Below are positions 50,730 to 60,564 of a stretch of 64,000 bases of DNA, piece by piece. The notes beneath the pieces are model-generated. The model searched no databases. It was given only the letters and a program-made list of their open reading frames with translations, and was not told where the DNA came from. The translations under genes were made by a program, and so were the position numbers. Source of the stretch: Longilinea arvoryzae (GTDB lineage: Bacteria > Chloroflexota > Anaerolineae > Anaerolineales > Anaerolineaceae); NCBI RefSeq assembly GCF_001050235.1, contig NZ_DF967972.1, positions 680,450-744,449 of the forward strand. Reading direction: 5' to 3'. Positions within the stretch are counted from its first letter, which is position 1. The number at the start of each line of letters is the position of its first letter.

Positions 50730-53267
50730 ATGACTGCTCAAATCACCATTCGCGGCGCCCGATTGCATAACCTGAAAAACATCAGCCTGTCCATACCCAA
50801 GAACCAGCTCGTCGTCCTGACCGGCGTGTCGGGTTCGGGCAAGTCCACCCTCGGGCTCGACATTCTGTTCAAAGAAGGTCAACGCCAATATCTGGAGTCG
50901 TTTGGTCTGATCACATACGGGGTGTCGAAGCCGCCGGTGGATGCCATCACCGGCCTATCGCCGACCATCAGCGTGGACCAGCACCTGACCAACCATTCTC
51001 CGCGCTCCACGGTCGGCACGGCCACCGAAGTCTATACCTACCTGCGCGTCCTCTATGCGCGCCTGGGGCACCGGCCCTGCCCGACCTGCGGAAAGGATAT
51101 CTCCCCATCCTTCGATTCTTCCGACGCCGAATGGGCGGGCGAGGCCGGCGTGGACGAGGATGATTCCGCGCCGGAAGGCACCTTTCCCTGCCCGCAGTGT
51201 GGCGCGCCCATCCCGGAGCTGGGCATGGCCCATTTCTCGTTCAACAAACCGGACGGCGCCTGCCCGACCTGCACCGGATTGGGTGTGGTCCATCACGCCA
51301 ACCTCAAGCGCCTGATCGATGAGACCCGGAGCATCCGCGACGGCGCTGTCCTCGGCTGGGACGATTTTCAAACCGACTTTCATATTCCCGTCCTGCAGAC
51401 TGGGGCGGCGTATTACGGCTTTGCGTTCGATCCTGCCCAGCCGGTGCGAGAGTTCAACCCACCCCTGCGCGATTACTTCCTATACGGCGTGGAGAGCCCC
51501 ATCTTCCGGCGCCATTTTCCCGGGATCGAACCGCCGCCCACCGTGCGCCAGGGACGCTTCGAGGGCATCGCCACCAACCTGCTGCGCCGTTACGCCGAAC
51601 ACATCCAGGATCCTGATTATCGGGAAAAAGTGGAGGAACTGCTGATCATCCAGGAGTGCCCGGACTGCCACGGGACGCGCCTGCGTCCCGAAAGTCGGGC
51701 CGTGACCGTCAACGGAGCCAACATCGTCGAGCTCTCGCGCCGCTCGCTCGGCGAAATCGACGACTGGCTGGCGGGGCTGCCGGCCGTGTTTACGCCGGAC
51801 GAGATGCTCATTGCTTCCTCCATCCTGGCCGACCTGAAGGAGCGCATTGCGCGCCTGGTGGAGGTGGGCGCCGGCTATCTGACCCTGGACCGCTCCTCAC
51901 CGACGCTCTCGGCCGGCGAAGCCCAGCGCCTGCGCCTGGCGGCCCTGCTCGGCTCGGGGTTGAGCGGCCTGCTGTACGTTTTCGACGAACCGACCATCGG
52001 GCTGCACCAGCGCGACACGCGCCGGATGATCGATGTCATGCGGCGCCTGCGCGACCTGGGGAACACGGTCCTGGTCATCGAACACGACCTGGAGACGATT
52101 GCCGCCGCCGATTATGTGATCGATTTCGGTCCCGGAGCCGGCAAGAACGGCGGGCAGGTGGTGGCGGCCGGGACGCCGGCCGAGGTGGCCGCCTGCCCCG
52201 AGTCGCTCACCGGGCAATATCTGGCCGGGCGGATTTCCATCCCCGTGCCGCCGCGCCGGCGCCAGCCGAACGGCAGGGCCATCACCATCCGCGGCGCGCG
52301 CCAGCACAACCTGCAGAACATCACCGTGCGCCTGCCGCTCGGGCTGTTGATCGCGGTGACGGGTGTCTCCGGCTCCGGAAAATCCTCGCTGGTGTTCGAC
52401 GTCCTCGACCGCGCCCTGCGTCAGCGCTTCTACGGCGCGGGCGGCGACGCCCCCGGCGAGCACGACTCGATTGACGGCTGCGAATATCTGGATAAGGTCG
52501 TTACCATCGACCAGGAACCCATCGGGCGCATCCCGCGTTCGAACGCGGCCACCTATTCGGACACGTTCAGCGCCATCCGGGCCGCTTTTGCGGCGGAGCC
52601 TGAGGCGCGCCGGCTGGGCCTGACAGCCCGGCATTTCTCGTTCAACGTGCCGGGCGGTCGCTGCGAGCGCTGCGAGGGCGCCGGCGTGCTGACCGTCAAG
52701 ATGCACTTTCTGCCGGACGTGGAGGTGCGCTGCCCAGCCTGTCACGGGCGGCGCTTCACACGCGAGACGCTTTCGGTGCGCTACCGCGGCCGCGATATCT
52801 CGGAGGCGCTCGAGATGACCGTAGAAGAGGCCCTGGCGCTGTTCCAGAACGTGCCCGCCGCCCGCTCGCGCCTGCAGGTGCTCGCCGACGTCGGGTTGGG
52901 GTATCTTCAGCTCGGTCAGCCGGCCACCACGCTCTCCGGCGGCGAGGCGCAACGTGTCAAGCTGGCCAAAGAACTGGGCCGGCGCGGCACGGGGCGCACG
53001 CTGTATTTACTGGACGAACCGACCACCGGCCTGCACCTGGCCGATATCGCCCGTCTGCTGGGCGTTCTGCAGCGCCTGGTGGATTCAGGCAACACGGTGC
53101 TGGTGGTGGAGCACAACCTTGAACTGGTCAAAACGGCCGATTGGGTCATCGACCTGGGGCCGGAAGGCGGCGCGGCCGGCGGCCGCTTGATTGCCGAGGG
53201 CACGCCCGAGCAGGTGGCTCAGACGTCCGGTTCGTACACCGGCCGATACTTGAAGGAATTGTTGTAG
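50730..53267 (+). CDS. UvrA-like ABC-F-type protein (drug or DNA repair)
   Basis: An 845-residue two-cassette protein of the UvrA family. Both Walker A motifs are intact ([16 protein letters not shown] and TGVSGSGKSSLVFDVL), both signature motifs LSAGEAQRLRLAAL and LSGGEAQRVKLAKEL are present, and zinc-type Cys pairs occur (CPTCGKD, CPQCG, CERCEGAG, CPACHG). It is about 100 residues shorter than canonical UvrA (about 940), as in the UvrA2/DrrC class that protects against DNA-binding drugs. The adjacent MerR regulator fits that role. GGAG five bases before ATG sets the start. Confidence 0.88.
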   Translation: MTAQITIRGARLHNLKNISLSIPKNQLVVLTGVSGSGKSTLGLDILFKEGQRQYLESFGLITYGVSKPPVDAITGLSPTISVDQHLTNHSPRSTVGTATEVYTYLRVLYARLGHRPCPTCGKDISPSFDSSDAEWAGEAGVDEDDSAPEGTFPCPQCGAPIPELGMAHFSFNKPDGACPTCTGLGVVHHANLKRLIDETRSIRDGAVLGWDDFQTDFHIPVLQTGAAYYGFAFDPAQPVREFNPPLRDYFLYGVESPIFRRHFPGIEPPPTVRQGRFEGIATNLLRRYAEHIQDPDYREKVEELLIIQECPDCHGTRLRPESRAVTVNGANIVELSRRSLGEIDDWLAGLPAVFTPDEMLIASSILADLKERIARLVEVGAGYLTLDRSSPTLSAGEAQRLRLAALLGSGLSGLLYVFDEPTIGLHQRDTRRMIDVMRRLRDLGNTVLVIEHDLETIAAADYVIDFGPGAGKNGGQVVAAGTPAEVAACPESLTGQYLAGRISIPVPPRRRQPNGRAITIRGARQHNLQNITVRLPLGLLIAVTGVSGSGKSSLVFDVLDRALRQRFYGAGGDAPGEHDSIDGCEYLDKVVTIDQEPIGRIPRSNAATYSDTFSAIRAAFAAEPEARRLGLTARHFSFNVPGGRCERCEGAGVLTVKMHFLPDVEVRCPACHGRRFTRETLSVRYRGRDISEALEMTVEEALALFQNVPAARSRLQVLADVGLGYLQLGQPATTLSGGEAQRVKLAKELGRRGTGRTLYLLDEPTTGLHLADIARLLGVLQRLVDSGNTVLVVEHNLELVKTADWVIDLGPEGGAAGGRLIAEGTPEQVAQTSGSYTGRYLKELL

Positions 53268-53391
53268 CCAGCGCAGGTTGGGCGGGGCGACTCAAAACCG
53301 CCCAACCATTGCCTTATTCCTGGTATGGTGGTGTAATGCAAACAATCCTTACGAGTTTACCGATGAACGTGTAATTCATATTATTTTTCAG

Positions 53392-55074
53392 ATGAATGCA
53401 AGACGTTTAACTTTCCAAAAAGCGCTGCCCTTCATCATCACCTTCCTGGTGGGGCTTTGGCTGGTCGTGCTTCGACCCCTGGGACTCGACCTGTCCCGGC
53501 TCCCCGGTGATCTGGGGGATGGGCGCTTCAATAATTACGTTCTCGAGCATTTCTACCGCTGGCTCTGCGGATTGGAGCCGGACTACTGGAACGCGCCTTT
53601 TTTCGCGCCCTACCCGAACACCATCGCCTTCAGCGATAACCTGCTGGGATCAGCGCCCTTTTACGCGCTCCTGCGCGGGTTGGGACTGGATCGGGAGAGC
53701 GCGTTTCAGGGCTGGTACCTGTTGAGCTTCGCGCTCAATTATGCCGCCGCCGCCGGGGTGCTGGCGCGGGTGAAGTTCAAACCCGTGAGCGCTGCCCTGG
53801 GGGCCTTCTTCTTTACCTTTGGGCTGCCGGTCCTTGCGCAGGAGGGGCATGCCCAACTGGCTTTCCGCTTTGCCATCCCGATTGCCGCGTACCTGCTGTG
53901 GAAATTCTTTCAACAGCCGCGCCTGTCGACGCTTGCCGGGGTCGCCTTCTGGACGGCGTGGCAGCTCTACTTGAGCATTTATCTGGGCATTCTGCTGGGG
54001 ATGTTCCTGCTTGCGCTGCTGGCGGTGCTGATCTGTCTTTATCTGGCCGGGCGTCGCCGGGGAATCGCCTGGAGTCTGCCCGAACGGCTGCGCCAGGCGT
54101 GGCGGGCTGCCAGACCGCGCGAAAAGGCGGCAGCCGTTCTGTTGTTCGGCGGGGCCGTCCTGGCAGCCGGGCTGTTGATGCTGCCCTACTTCCAGGTAAC
54201 CCGTCTCTATTATTTCTCAAGGCCCTGGAACGAAGTGACCGAAACGCTGCCGCGCTGGCAGAGCTATCTGCTGGCTCAAAATTCGCTGGTCTGGGAGTGG
54301 GTTACCCGCGGCGGAAGCTTTCTGAAACCTTACCTGACCGATTTCTCCCTGCTCAACGAACACCAGTTATTCCCCGGTTTTGCGCTGGTGATCTCGCTGC
54401 TGGCCGGCCCGTTTCTTTTGAAGCGCAACCGTCGATTGGTTGTGGCTTTTCTGGGCGCGGCCATGGTTCTGGTAATCGTTACGTTCTACTATAACGGCTT
54501 CTCGCTGTATCGTTTTATCTGGAGCCTGCCCGGAATGGGCAGTTTGCGTTCGCTGACGCGGGTCCAACTGGTGTTGATGTTCCCGCTTTCGGTGTACCTG
54601 GCGGGTGTGCTGGATGGGCTCGAAAAGCCGCCCTTATTTACACCCCGCTGGGGAAACGCGGCCCTGGCGCTGTTCGCGGTCCTGCTGATCGGAGAATCGG
54701 CCCTGTATACCCACAGCACCATTTCCAAGGCCGAGGCGCAGGCCCGCCTGACAGCGCTCCGCGCCCAGATCCCCGATTCGGTCCCGCAGGATCCGGTTCT
54801 GCTGCTGGTAAGCCGGAGCGATGAGCCGGCCTACCAGAGTGAACTGGACGCGATGCTTCTGGCGCAGGAACTGGGCTGGAAGACGATGAACGGCTATTCG
54901 GGAAACGTTCCGACCGGCTACCGCAGCGCCGAAAGCTGTTCCCAGCTCACCGCGCGCATCGAAGGCTACATGAAATTTGCCGGAATCAGCGACCCGGAGT
55001 TTGAGCGCAATTTCATCCGGCGCGTGGTGCCGCTGGGATTCAACGATTGCAACCTGGACGAATGGTTGCGGTAG
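53392..55074 (+). CDS. Polytopic membrane protein, GT-C-like
   Basis: A 560-residue protein with about 10 hydrophobic helices and a C-terminal soluble domain (residues about 440-560, with three Cys). The first outer loop contains GDLGDGRFNNYVLEHFYRW and FFAPYPNTIAFSDN, which resembles the acidic loop of GT-C glycosyltransferases, but I cannot name the family. ATG 53392 is preferred because it lies just before the first helix; the frame extends 38 codons upstream. The next gene is convergent. Confidence 0.6.
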   Translation: MNARRLTFQKALPFIITFLVGLWLVVLRPLGLDLSRLPGDLGDGRFNNYVLEHFYRWLCGLEPDYWNAPFFAPYPNTIAFSDNLLGSAPFYALLRGLGLDRESAFQGWYLLSFALNYAAAAGVLARVKFKPVSAALGAFFFTFGLPVLAQEGHAQLAFRFAIPIAAYLLWKFFQQPRLSTLAGVAFWTAWQLYLSIYLGILLGMFLLALLAVLICLYLAGRRRGIAWSLPERLRQAWRAARPREKAAAVLLFGGAVLAAGLLMLPYFQVTRLYYFSRPWNEVTETLPRWQSYLLAQNSLVWEWVTRGGSFLKPYLTDFSLLNEHQLFPGFALVISLLAGPFLLKRNRRLVVAFLGAAMVLVIVTFYYNGFSLYRFIWSLPGMGSLRSLTRVQLVLMFPLSVYLAGVLDGLEKPPLFTPRWGNAALALFAVLLIGESALYTHSTISKAEAQARLTALRAQIPDSVPQDPVLLLVSRSDEPAYQSELDAMLLAQELGWKTMNGYSGNVPTGYRSAESCSQLTARIEGYMKFAGISDPEFERNFIRRVVPLGFNDCNLDEWLR

Positions 55075-55090
55075 GTCAGCCGTCCGGCCC

Positions 55091-56521
55091 TCAGGCTTCC
55101 AACGGCTTCATGCGCCAAAAAATCACCACCCCGGCCGCGAGAATGACCAGGATGGGCAGCAGGCTGAACCAGCCCGGCAGCCCCAGCCAGGCCTGCCCGA
55201 TGTTCCAGGCGAAGCGCCCTTCGACGAGTTCCTTCAGGCAGTCGCTGTAGATGGTGGAATACTGGAAGAAGCTGAGCTGGTTGATGCGTTCCAGGTAATA
55301 CTGATCCACCGTGATTTTGCTGGCGGCCACGATGCCCATCTGGGCAACCGAGATTGCGCCCAGAAGTGCGGTCGCAGGCGTGGCGCGCCGGGGAACGAAG
55401 ATCAGCGGCAGGCACAGGAACGGCAGCATGGGCACGATGGCACGCACGCCGAAGGACCAGCCGCCCCACCACATATAGTATCCCGAGTTCATCACCAGAT
55501 ACCCGCCACAGGTCGCGGCCGCCACCAGCAGTTCGGGCCAGTAACGCTTCTGGCGCAGCATGAAAAATCCGCCCACCAGCGCCATGAGCACCACCGGCGA
55601 CTGCCAGAACAGGCCCTGGGCCGGGTGCAGCGTTTCATAGTACAGTACGATCGGGCGGGGACGGCCGATGCCCATGATCCCGCTCGCCATGGCTTCCTTG
55701 AACCACGGGTTGACCAGGTACTGGTAACCGCTGGCCAGGGGTTTGCCGTAAGCCAGCAGGTTGTAATCCACCATGATCAGCATCGGAATCAGGCCACCTG
55801 CCAGGGGAAATAACCAGGCGCCGACCTGCTTCAACTGTTTGCGCTTCCAGAGCACGAAGAAGTAATACACCACCAGCGGCAGCACCACCAGCCCGGTGGT
55901 CATGTCTGTCAGCAGCGCCAGCCCCAGCACCAGGCCCAGCCCGAACCCATGGAATTTCCCGGGCGCTGCGCCTTCGGGCAGCGTCCGCAATTGGAAGATC
56001 ATGAAAAAGCCGCCGAACAGCAGGGCCGCGGCGAGCTGGTTGCCGAAATAGATCACGCTGAACGGGAAGCTCATCGTTCCCAGGGCCACCGCCAGGGTGA
56101 CAATGAAGGCCCTCAATCGGCTCCGCGAGAGGTATTCGCACAGAATGTAGATCAACATTCCGGCAAAGGCCGAGGGCAGCCCCGTGCCGAGGAAGGTCAG
56201 CAGGTGTTTCTCGACCGCGATGGGGATCTCGACCCCCACCAGGCGCGCCCCCCAGTAGATGGGCGCGTAGATCACCGCCCCCAGCACCGAGGAGCCGATG
56301 GCCTTGTCGGTGTAAAAGTGGCCCTGGTAGGTGGCCAGGTCGACGGTTTTGTAGCCGCCGGCGTCGGTATTGGTGTTGTCGATCTCCAGGCGGCCTTCCT
56401 TGACGATGGCCATGGTCAGCGCCAGGCGTGAATTTCCGTTCGCGCCGGGTTCCTGGTAGAAATAAACATAGGTCAGCGCCAGCACCAGAAAGACCAGCGC
56501 CGCCGCTTTCGAGAATTTCAT
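55091..56521 (-). CDS. Polytopic membrane protein, GT-C-like
   Basis: A 476-residue protein with about 11 to 12 helices. The first extracytoplasmic loop includes ANGNSRLALTMAIVKEGRLE and YKTVDLATYQGHFYTDKAIG, a pattern shared with uncharacterised bacterial membrane glycosyltransferase-like proteins of the GT-C group and loosely with the protein encoded at 22661. Catalytic residues are not assigned. Two ATG codons are adjacent; the second was taken. Confidence 0.6.
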   Translation of the reverse strand: MKFSKAAALVFLVLALTYVYFYQEPGANGNSRLALTMAIVKEGRLEIDNTNTDAGGYKTVDLATYQGHFYTDKAIGSSVLGAVIYAPIYWGARLVGVEIPIAVEKHLLTFLGTGLPSAFAGMLIYILCEYLSRSRLRAFIVTLAVALGTMSFPFSVIYFGNQLAAALLFGGFFMIFQLRTLPEGAAPGKFHGFGLGLVLGLALLTDMTTGLVVLPLVVYYFFVLWKRKQLKQVGAWLFPLAGGLIPMLIMVDYNLLAYGKPLASGYQYLVNPWFKEAMASGIMGIGRPRPIVLYYETLHPAQGLFWQSPVVLMALVGGFFMLRQKRYWPELLVAAATCGGYLVMNSGYYMWWGGWSFGVRAIVPMLPFLCLPLIFVPRRATPATALLGAISVAQMGIVAASKITVDQYYLERINQLSFFQYSTIYSDCLKELVEGRFAWNIGQAWLGLPGWFSLLPILVILAAGVVIFWRMKPLEA

Positions 56522-56585
56522 CATGAAAAAGTCACCTGTTTTGCCCTGTGCAAGGCTGGTTTTTTCTCATTCTACCACCGCCCAT

Positions 56586-57062
56586 TTAGCCGTCCCACTC
56601 CAGGGTTTCGCCGGGCAGAAACCCCAACCGGCCGTAGAAATCCTGGCGGCCCTCCGCCGGCCACAGGATCAGGCGTTCGACGGCGTTGTCGCGCGCCCAG
56701 GCCTGCATGGCCCGCAGAAGCTGTGCGCCGATGCCCTGGCCGCGCCAGGTCGGGCGCGTGTAAACGTTGGTCACATAACCGATCTGGCCGCGCAGAAGAC
56801 CGGGCCGCGGCACCTTGGGAATGCGGTAGACGTAGGCGTTGCTGACGATCAGGCCGTCGTCCTGCACGGCCACCCAGTAGGTCCAGCGGCCCTCTGTCAA
56901 TCCCTGCTGCAGGAATTCAAGGCAGACGGGGATGAATTCAGCGTGGGCCGCATCGGAAGCGTCGAAGCCGGGCTGCGAAGCGTCATGTTCGACGCGGAAT
57001 TGCCAGCGCAGCTCGGCCAGCTCTGGAAACTCGGCCGTTTGGGCCGGACGGTAGGTGATCAT
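56586..57062 (-). CDS. GNAT family N-acetyltransferase
   Basis: A 158-residue single-domain GNAT enzyme. The acetyl-CoA site is VYTRPTWRGQGIGAQLLRAM (Q/RxxGxG/A type), preceded by strand IGYVTNV and followed by LILWPAEGRQDFYGRLGF. The N-terminus (ITYRPAQTAEFPELAELRWQF) fits the family. The acceptor is unknown. ATG 57062 is chosen because an upstream extension would run through a terminator hairpin. Confidence 0.85.
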   Translation of the reverse strand: MITYRPAQTAEFPELAELRWQFRVEHDASQPGFDASDAAHAEFIPVCLEFLQQGLTEGRWTYWVAVQDDGLIVSNAYVYRIPKVPRPGLLRGQIGYVTNVYTRPTWRGQGIGAQLLRAMQAWARDNAVERLILWPAEGRQDFYGRLGFLPGETLEWDG

Positions 57063-57085
57063 GCTGCGATTGTAAACCCGATTGC

Positions 57086-57116
57086 AAAAATCCCCCGCGG
57101 ATCGCGAGGGATTTTT
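57086..57116. terminator. Bidirectional intrinsic terminator
   Basis: AAAAATCCCCCGCG (57086-57099) pairs with CGCGAGGGATTTTT (57103-57116) with one mismatch. The T-run on either strand would let it end the minus-strand broken gene before the GNAT gene. Confidence 0.75.
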
Positions 57117-57157
57117 GAAGGATAGGACAGAGATGTCGAGTCTTGTCCGGATCGTTT

Positions 57158-57643
57158 CTACTTGCTCCATTCGATGACGTGGGCTTCGATGTCGAGCTGG
57201 CCCAGCGCCGAGGCGACGGAATTGCGGTGGTGCCCGTCGCGCACGTAGTAAGCGCCGCCGACACGCACCAGTTCCACTGGAGGCAGGGGCAGGCCGTCCA
57301 TGAAGACCTACCAGACGTTCAGCCAGCGTTCGCGGGTATTGTCCTGCAGCGGGCGGAAGAAACGGTCGAAATCGTTGGCGCGGCCTTTGCTGCCGGTAAT
57401 CTTGCGAATCGGCACAGTTCGAATGCCCAGGTCCCGCCCGTTGCCGTTCAGGGGAGCGTCCAGGCCGGTCAGGCGCAGTTTACGTCCCAGCAGGCGCCCC
57501 AGCCACTCGGCCGACAGCCCACGCTGAAGACAACGGTTGAAAAACATGGCGCCGCGGGCCGGGCTGCCGAAGCCCGGGCTCTGGTCGAGGCCCAACTGGC
57601 CGATCCGGCGCTGTGGGTCGAAAATCGGCCGCGCGCCGAGCAA
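57158..57643 (-). pseudogene. ParB-N-like protein interrupted by one in-frame TAG
   Basis: The minus-strand frame runs from a TTG at 57643 to a TAG at 57308-57310 (111 codons) and then stays in frame to a second TAG at 57158-57160. The downstream half encodes FMDGLPLPPVELVRVGGAYY and VRDGHHRNSVASALG, a ParB/sulfiredoxin-like N-terminal core, while the upstream half ends in ERWLNVW. The two halves read naturally as one protein (about 160 residues) with a single stop, consistent with a CAG-to-TAG change. It may be a recent pseudogene or a sequencing error; read-through is less likely. It follows the HAD gene on the same strand. Confidence 0.72.
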
Positions 57644-57668
57644 CTTCTGAAAAAACTAAAATCGTAGA

Positions 57669-58340
57669 TCAGGCCGCGAACAGCGCCTGCGCCTGTTCGG
57701 GAATTTGGGCCAGTTCGCCGGGTTGGGTGAGCATCAGATCGGGCGAACAGGCCTGCAGGGCGGCCGGCCTGCCGTAGCCCCAGGTCACGGCCGCAGTGCG
57801 GGTTCCGGCGGCCTGCCCGGCGCGCACGTCGTTGACCGAATCGCCGATCATCAGGGTTGTCTCCGGCTGCTCGCCGAGGCGTTCCAGCGCCAGCAGAATG
57901 GGATCGGCGGCAGGCTTGGGGTGGGCCACCATATCCGAATTGACCCACACTTCGACCAGATCCTCGACGTCGAGCGCGGCGCGGGAGGTTTCGAGTTCCC
58001 CGGCAATCTGCGAGGTCACCACACCGATCCGGTAACCGGCGCCGCGCAGTTGGCGCAGCGCTTCGCGCGCGCCCGGGTAGAAGATGATGTGGTCGGAATG
58101 GACGCGCATCAATTCGTTGTGGCGCTCGACCATGGCCGGAATCTGATCCTCCGGCGCATACTGGGCCAGGATGAGCGGCGAGGGAACGCCAATCCGGCTC
58201 TTCAGCTCGGCGGTGCTGATCTCCCGGCCGGTATATTCGCGGATATTTTCCTGGAAGGACAGCACGTACGCCGACAGGCTGTTGATCAAGGTACCATCGA
58301 GATCGAACAGGATGGTTTTCAGGGAATGATTGGGGGACAT
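57669..58340 (-). CDS. HAD-superfamily hydrolase, phosphoglycolate phosphatase-like
   Basis: A 223-residue phosphatase with the four HAD motifs: FDLDGTL near residue 12 (nucleophile Asp and acid Asp), a Thr/Ser motif VVTSQIAG, Lys in HPKPAAD and the acidic GDSVNDV. A helical C1 cap lies between motifs I and II, as in Gph/PpaX enzymes. The substrate is a small phosphate ester, not identifiable here. AAGGAT before ATG 58340 supports the start. Its minus-strand -10 box (plus-strand 58434-58439) faces that of the HAD-IIA gene. Confidence 0.86.
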   Translation of the reverse strand: MSPNHSLKTILFDLDGTLINSLSAYVLSFQENIREYTGREISTAELKSRIGVPSPLILAQYAPEDQIPAMVERHNELMRVHSDHIIFYPGAREALRQLRGAGYRIGVVTSQIAGELETSRAALDVEDLVEVWVNSDMVAHPKPAADPILLALERLGEQPETTLMIGDSVNDVRAGQAAGTRTAAVTWGYGRPAALQACSPDLMLTQPGELAQIPEQAQALFAA

Positions 58341-58398
58341 CACGATCCTTTAAAATGAATCAACCACACGGGGTCGATGAGAGGTAAAGTGACAAACG

Positions 58399-58486
58399 CG
58401 GGTTTGCGCGGGTCTCTGTGCTGGGACGCAGGCATTATAACATCGAGACCGGCCGCGCACGCAAACCCGGCGCGGACAGTTATAAT
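58399..58486. promoter_or_regulatory. Divergent promoters flanked by an inverted repeat
   Basis: CGGGTTTGCG (58399-58408) and CGCAAACCCG (58460-58469) flank a minus-strand TATAAT (plus-strand ATTATA 58434-58439). A plus-strand TATAAT lies at 58481-58486. The arrangement could let one dimeric regulator control both phosphatase genes. Confidence 0.45.
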
Positions 58487-58518
58487 GAGGTAGGCCGAAA
58501 CCATGAGGGACAATACCA

Positions 58519-59280
58519 ATGACCGATAAGAATTACCTGATCGATATGGACGGTGTGCTGGTCAGCGGCCGGCACCCGATTCCCGGCGCGCCGGAGTTCA
58601 TCCAACGCCTGCGCGACCGCAACCGTAAATTTCTGATCCTGACCAACAATCCGCTCTACACCCCCGGCGATCTGTCGCACCGTTTGCAAATCTCCGGCCT
58701 GGAGGTCCATCCCGAGCGCATTTTTACCTCGGCCATGGCCACCGCGCTGTTCATGCAAAAACAGGCCGCCGGCGACAAAGTGTATGTCATCGGCGAAAGC
58801 GGCCTGACCACGGCGCTGCACAACGCCGGCTTCATCCTGACCGACGTCGAGCCGGATTACGTGGTGCTGGGGGATACGTTTGCTTATAACTACGAGTTCG
58901 TCAAAAAAGCCGTCCGCCTGATCGTGGCCGGTGCGCGCTTCATCGCCACCAGTCCGGACGCCAACGGGCCCTCCGAAGGCGGCATCGTTCCGGCCTGCGG
59001 CGCCATGGCAGCCTTGATCGAAAAAGCCACCGGCGTCTCGCCCTTCTTTGTCGGCAAGCCCAACCCGTTGATGATGCGCACGGCCCTCAATTATCTGGAC
59101 GTTCATTCCGAGAATACGGTCATGATCGGCGACCGCATGGATACCGACATCGTGGCCGGCGTGATGAGCGGCCTGGAAACCTACCTGGTTCTGAGCGGGG
59201 TGACCCGGCGCGAAGACGTGGCGCGTTTCCCGTACCGTCCCTCGCATATTTTTGAATCCGTCGCCGAAATCGAACCCTAG
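58519..59280 (+). CDS. HAD-IIA family phosphatase (NagD-like)
   Basis: A 253-residue enzyme with [12 protein letters not shown] near residue 7, [11 protein letters not shown] (motif II), a C2 cap ([20 protein letters not shown]) and [15 protein letters not shown] with [11 protein letters not shown] (motifs III and IV). NagD-like proteins dephosphorylate nucleotides or sugar phosphates. GAGGG nine bases before ATG 58519 supports the start; the ATG at 58503 is out of frame. It may be cotranscribed with the MFS gene 14 bases downstream. Confidence 0.86.
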   Translation: MTDKNYLIDMDGVLVSGRHPIPGAPEFIQRLRDRNRKFLILTNNPLYTPGDLSHRLQISGLEVHPERIFTSAMATALFMQKQAAGDKVYVIGESGLTTALHNAGFILTDVEPDYVVLGDTFAYNYEFVKKAVRLIVAGARFIATSPDANGPSEGGIVPACGAMAALIEKATGVSPFFVGKPNPLMMRTALNYLDVHSENTVMIGDRMDTDIVAGVMSGLETYLVLSGVTRREDVARFPYRPSHIFESVAEIEP

Positions 59281-59293
59281 ACGGACCGATTCC

Positions 59294-60478
59294 ATGAAAA
59301 AATCGCCGTTGTCGGTTCAGGTCGGGCTGTTTGCGTTGATCCGCATCGCCCTCAACAGCGCCTATCGCATGGTGTATCCCTTCCTGGCGTTGTTCGCGCG
59401 CGGCCTGGGTGTGGACGTGGAAACCTTCTCGTTGGTGCTGACCGGGCGATCGCTGTTGGGGCTGCTTTCTCCGCTGGTGGCGCCGTTGGCCGACCGGCGC
59501 GGGCGCAAGGTGAGCATGCTGCTCGGCCTGGGCATCTATACCCTGGGTGCGGGCGCGGTGGCGCTGTTTCCCAGCCTGTTCACCTTCATCCTGGCCCTGC
59601 TGCTGTCTTCGCTGGGCAACATTATTTTCGTGCCCGCCATGCAGGCTTACCTGGGCGACGCCGTGCCGTATGCGCGGCGCGGGCGGGTGATGGCCATCAC
59701 CGAGTTGAGCTGGTCGCTGGCCTTCATTGCCGGTGTGCCGTTGTTGGGCTGGTTGCTGAGTGGGCGGGGCTGGTCGGCGCCGTTCGAACTGCTGGCCGTT
59801 CTGGGCGTGATCTGCCTGGCGTTGATCGCGCTCTTCATCCCCAATCCCCGGCCCGAATTGCAGCGGGACGCCGACGGAGTGGCCATTCAGCCCGGCGGGC
59901 TGCGTTCTGTGTTGGCCATGCCGGCCGTACTGGCAACCCTGCTGTTGAGCTTTTCCATCACCACCGGCAACGAGGTGGTCAACCTGATGTTCGGCGTGTG
60001 GCTGGAAGAATCGTTCAACCTGCGGCTCGAGGCGCTGGCCGCCTCGACGGCCGTGTTGGGGCTGGCGGAATTGAGCGGCGAATCGCTGACCGCCGCGCTG
60101 GTCGATCGACTGGGCAAGCACCGCGCCATCCGGATCGGCATCCTCGCCAACATGGCGGCCTGCCTCAGCCTGTGGCTGCTGGGACGCAGCGCGGCGGGCG
60201 CGCTGTTCAGTCTGTTCCTGTTCTACCTGTCCTTCGAGTTCACCATGGTCAGCAGCTTGCCGCTCATTTCAGAGGTGGCCCCGGGCGCGCGCGCCACACT
60301 GCTGGCAGTCAACATGATGATCTTCTCGCTGGGTCGCGGCGCCGGAGCGCTGCTGGGACCGCAGCTTTACAAGCTGGGTTTTGGGGCCAACGCGCTGGCG
60401 GCCGTGGCTTTCAATCTGGTGGCGTTCTTGGCGCTGCGCGGCGTGAAAGAAGGCCTCCCCAACCCACGCGTTGCTTAG
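59294..60478 (+). CDS. Major facilitator superfamily transporter
   Basis: A 394-residue protein with about 12 helices. MFS markers are the loop ADRRGRKVSM between helices 2 and 3 (motif A) and the second-half counterpart DRLGKHRAIRIGI. The N-terminal helix contains FALIRIALNSAYRMVYPFL. Substrate is unknown; this group includes sugar and drug exporters. ATG 59294 is taken as start because the upstream 14 codons overlap the preceding gene and lack helix features. Confidence 0.85.
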   Translation: MKKSPLSVQVGLFALIRIALNSAYRMVYPFLALFARGLGVDVETFSLVLTGRSLLGLLSPLVAPLADRRGRKVSMLLGLGIYTLGAGAVALFPSLFTFILALLLSSLGNIIFVPAMQAYLGDAVPYARRGRVMAITELSWSLAFIAGVPLLGWLLSGRGWSAPFELLAVLGVICLALIALFIPNPRPELQRDADGVAIQPGGLRSVLAMPAVLATLLLSFSITTGNEVVNLMFGVWLEESFNLRLEALAASTAVLGLAELSGESLTAALVDRLGKHRAIRIGILANMAACLSLWLLGRSAAGALFSLFLFYLSFEFTMVSSLPLISEVAPGARATLLAVNMMIFSLGRGAGALLGPQLYKLGFGANALAAVAFNLVAFLALRGVKEGLPNPRVA

Positions 60479-60564
60479 CCATAAACTGTCCATCCGGCCG
60501 TTGTTTGCCATCCGGCGGGATGACTACAATGGGATTTCAGTTTTTAACCCTGAAGGAGTCCCCT

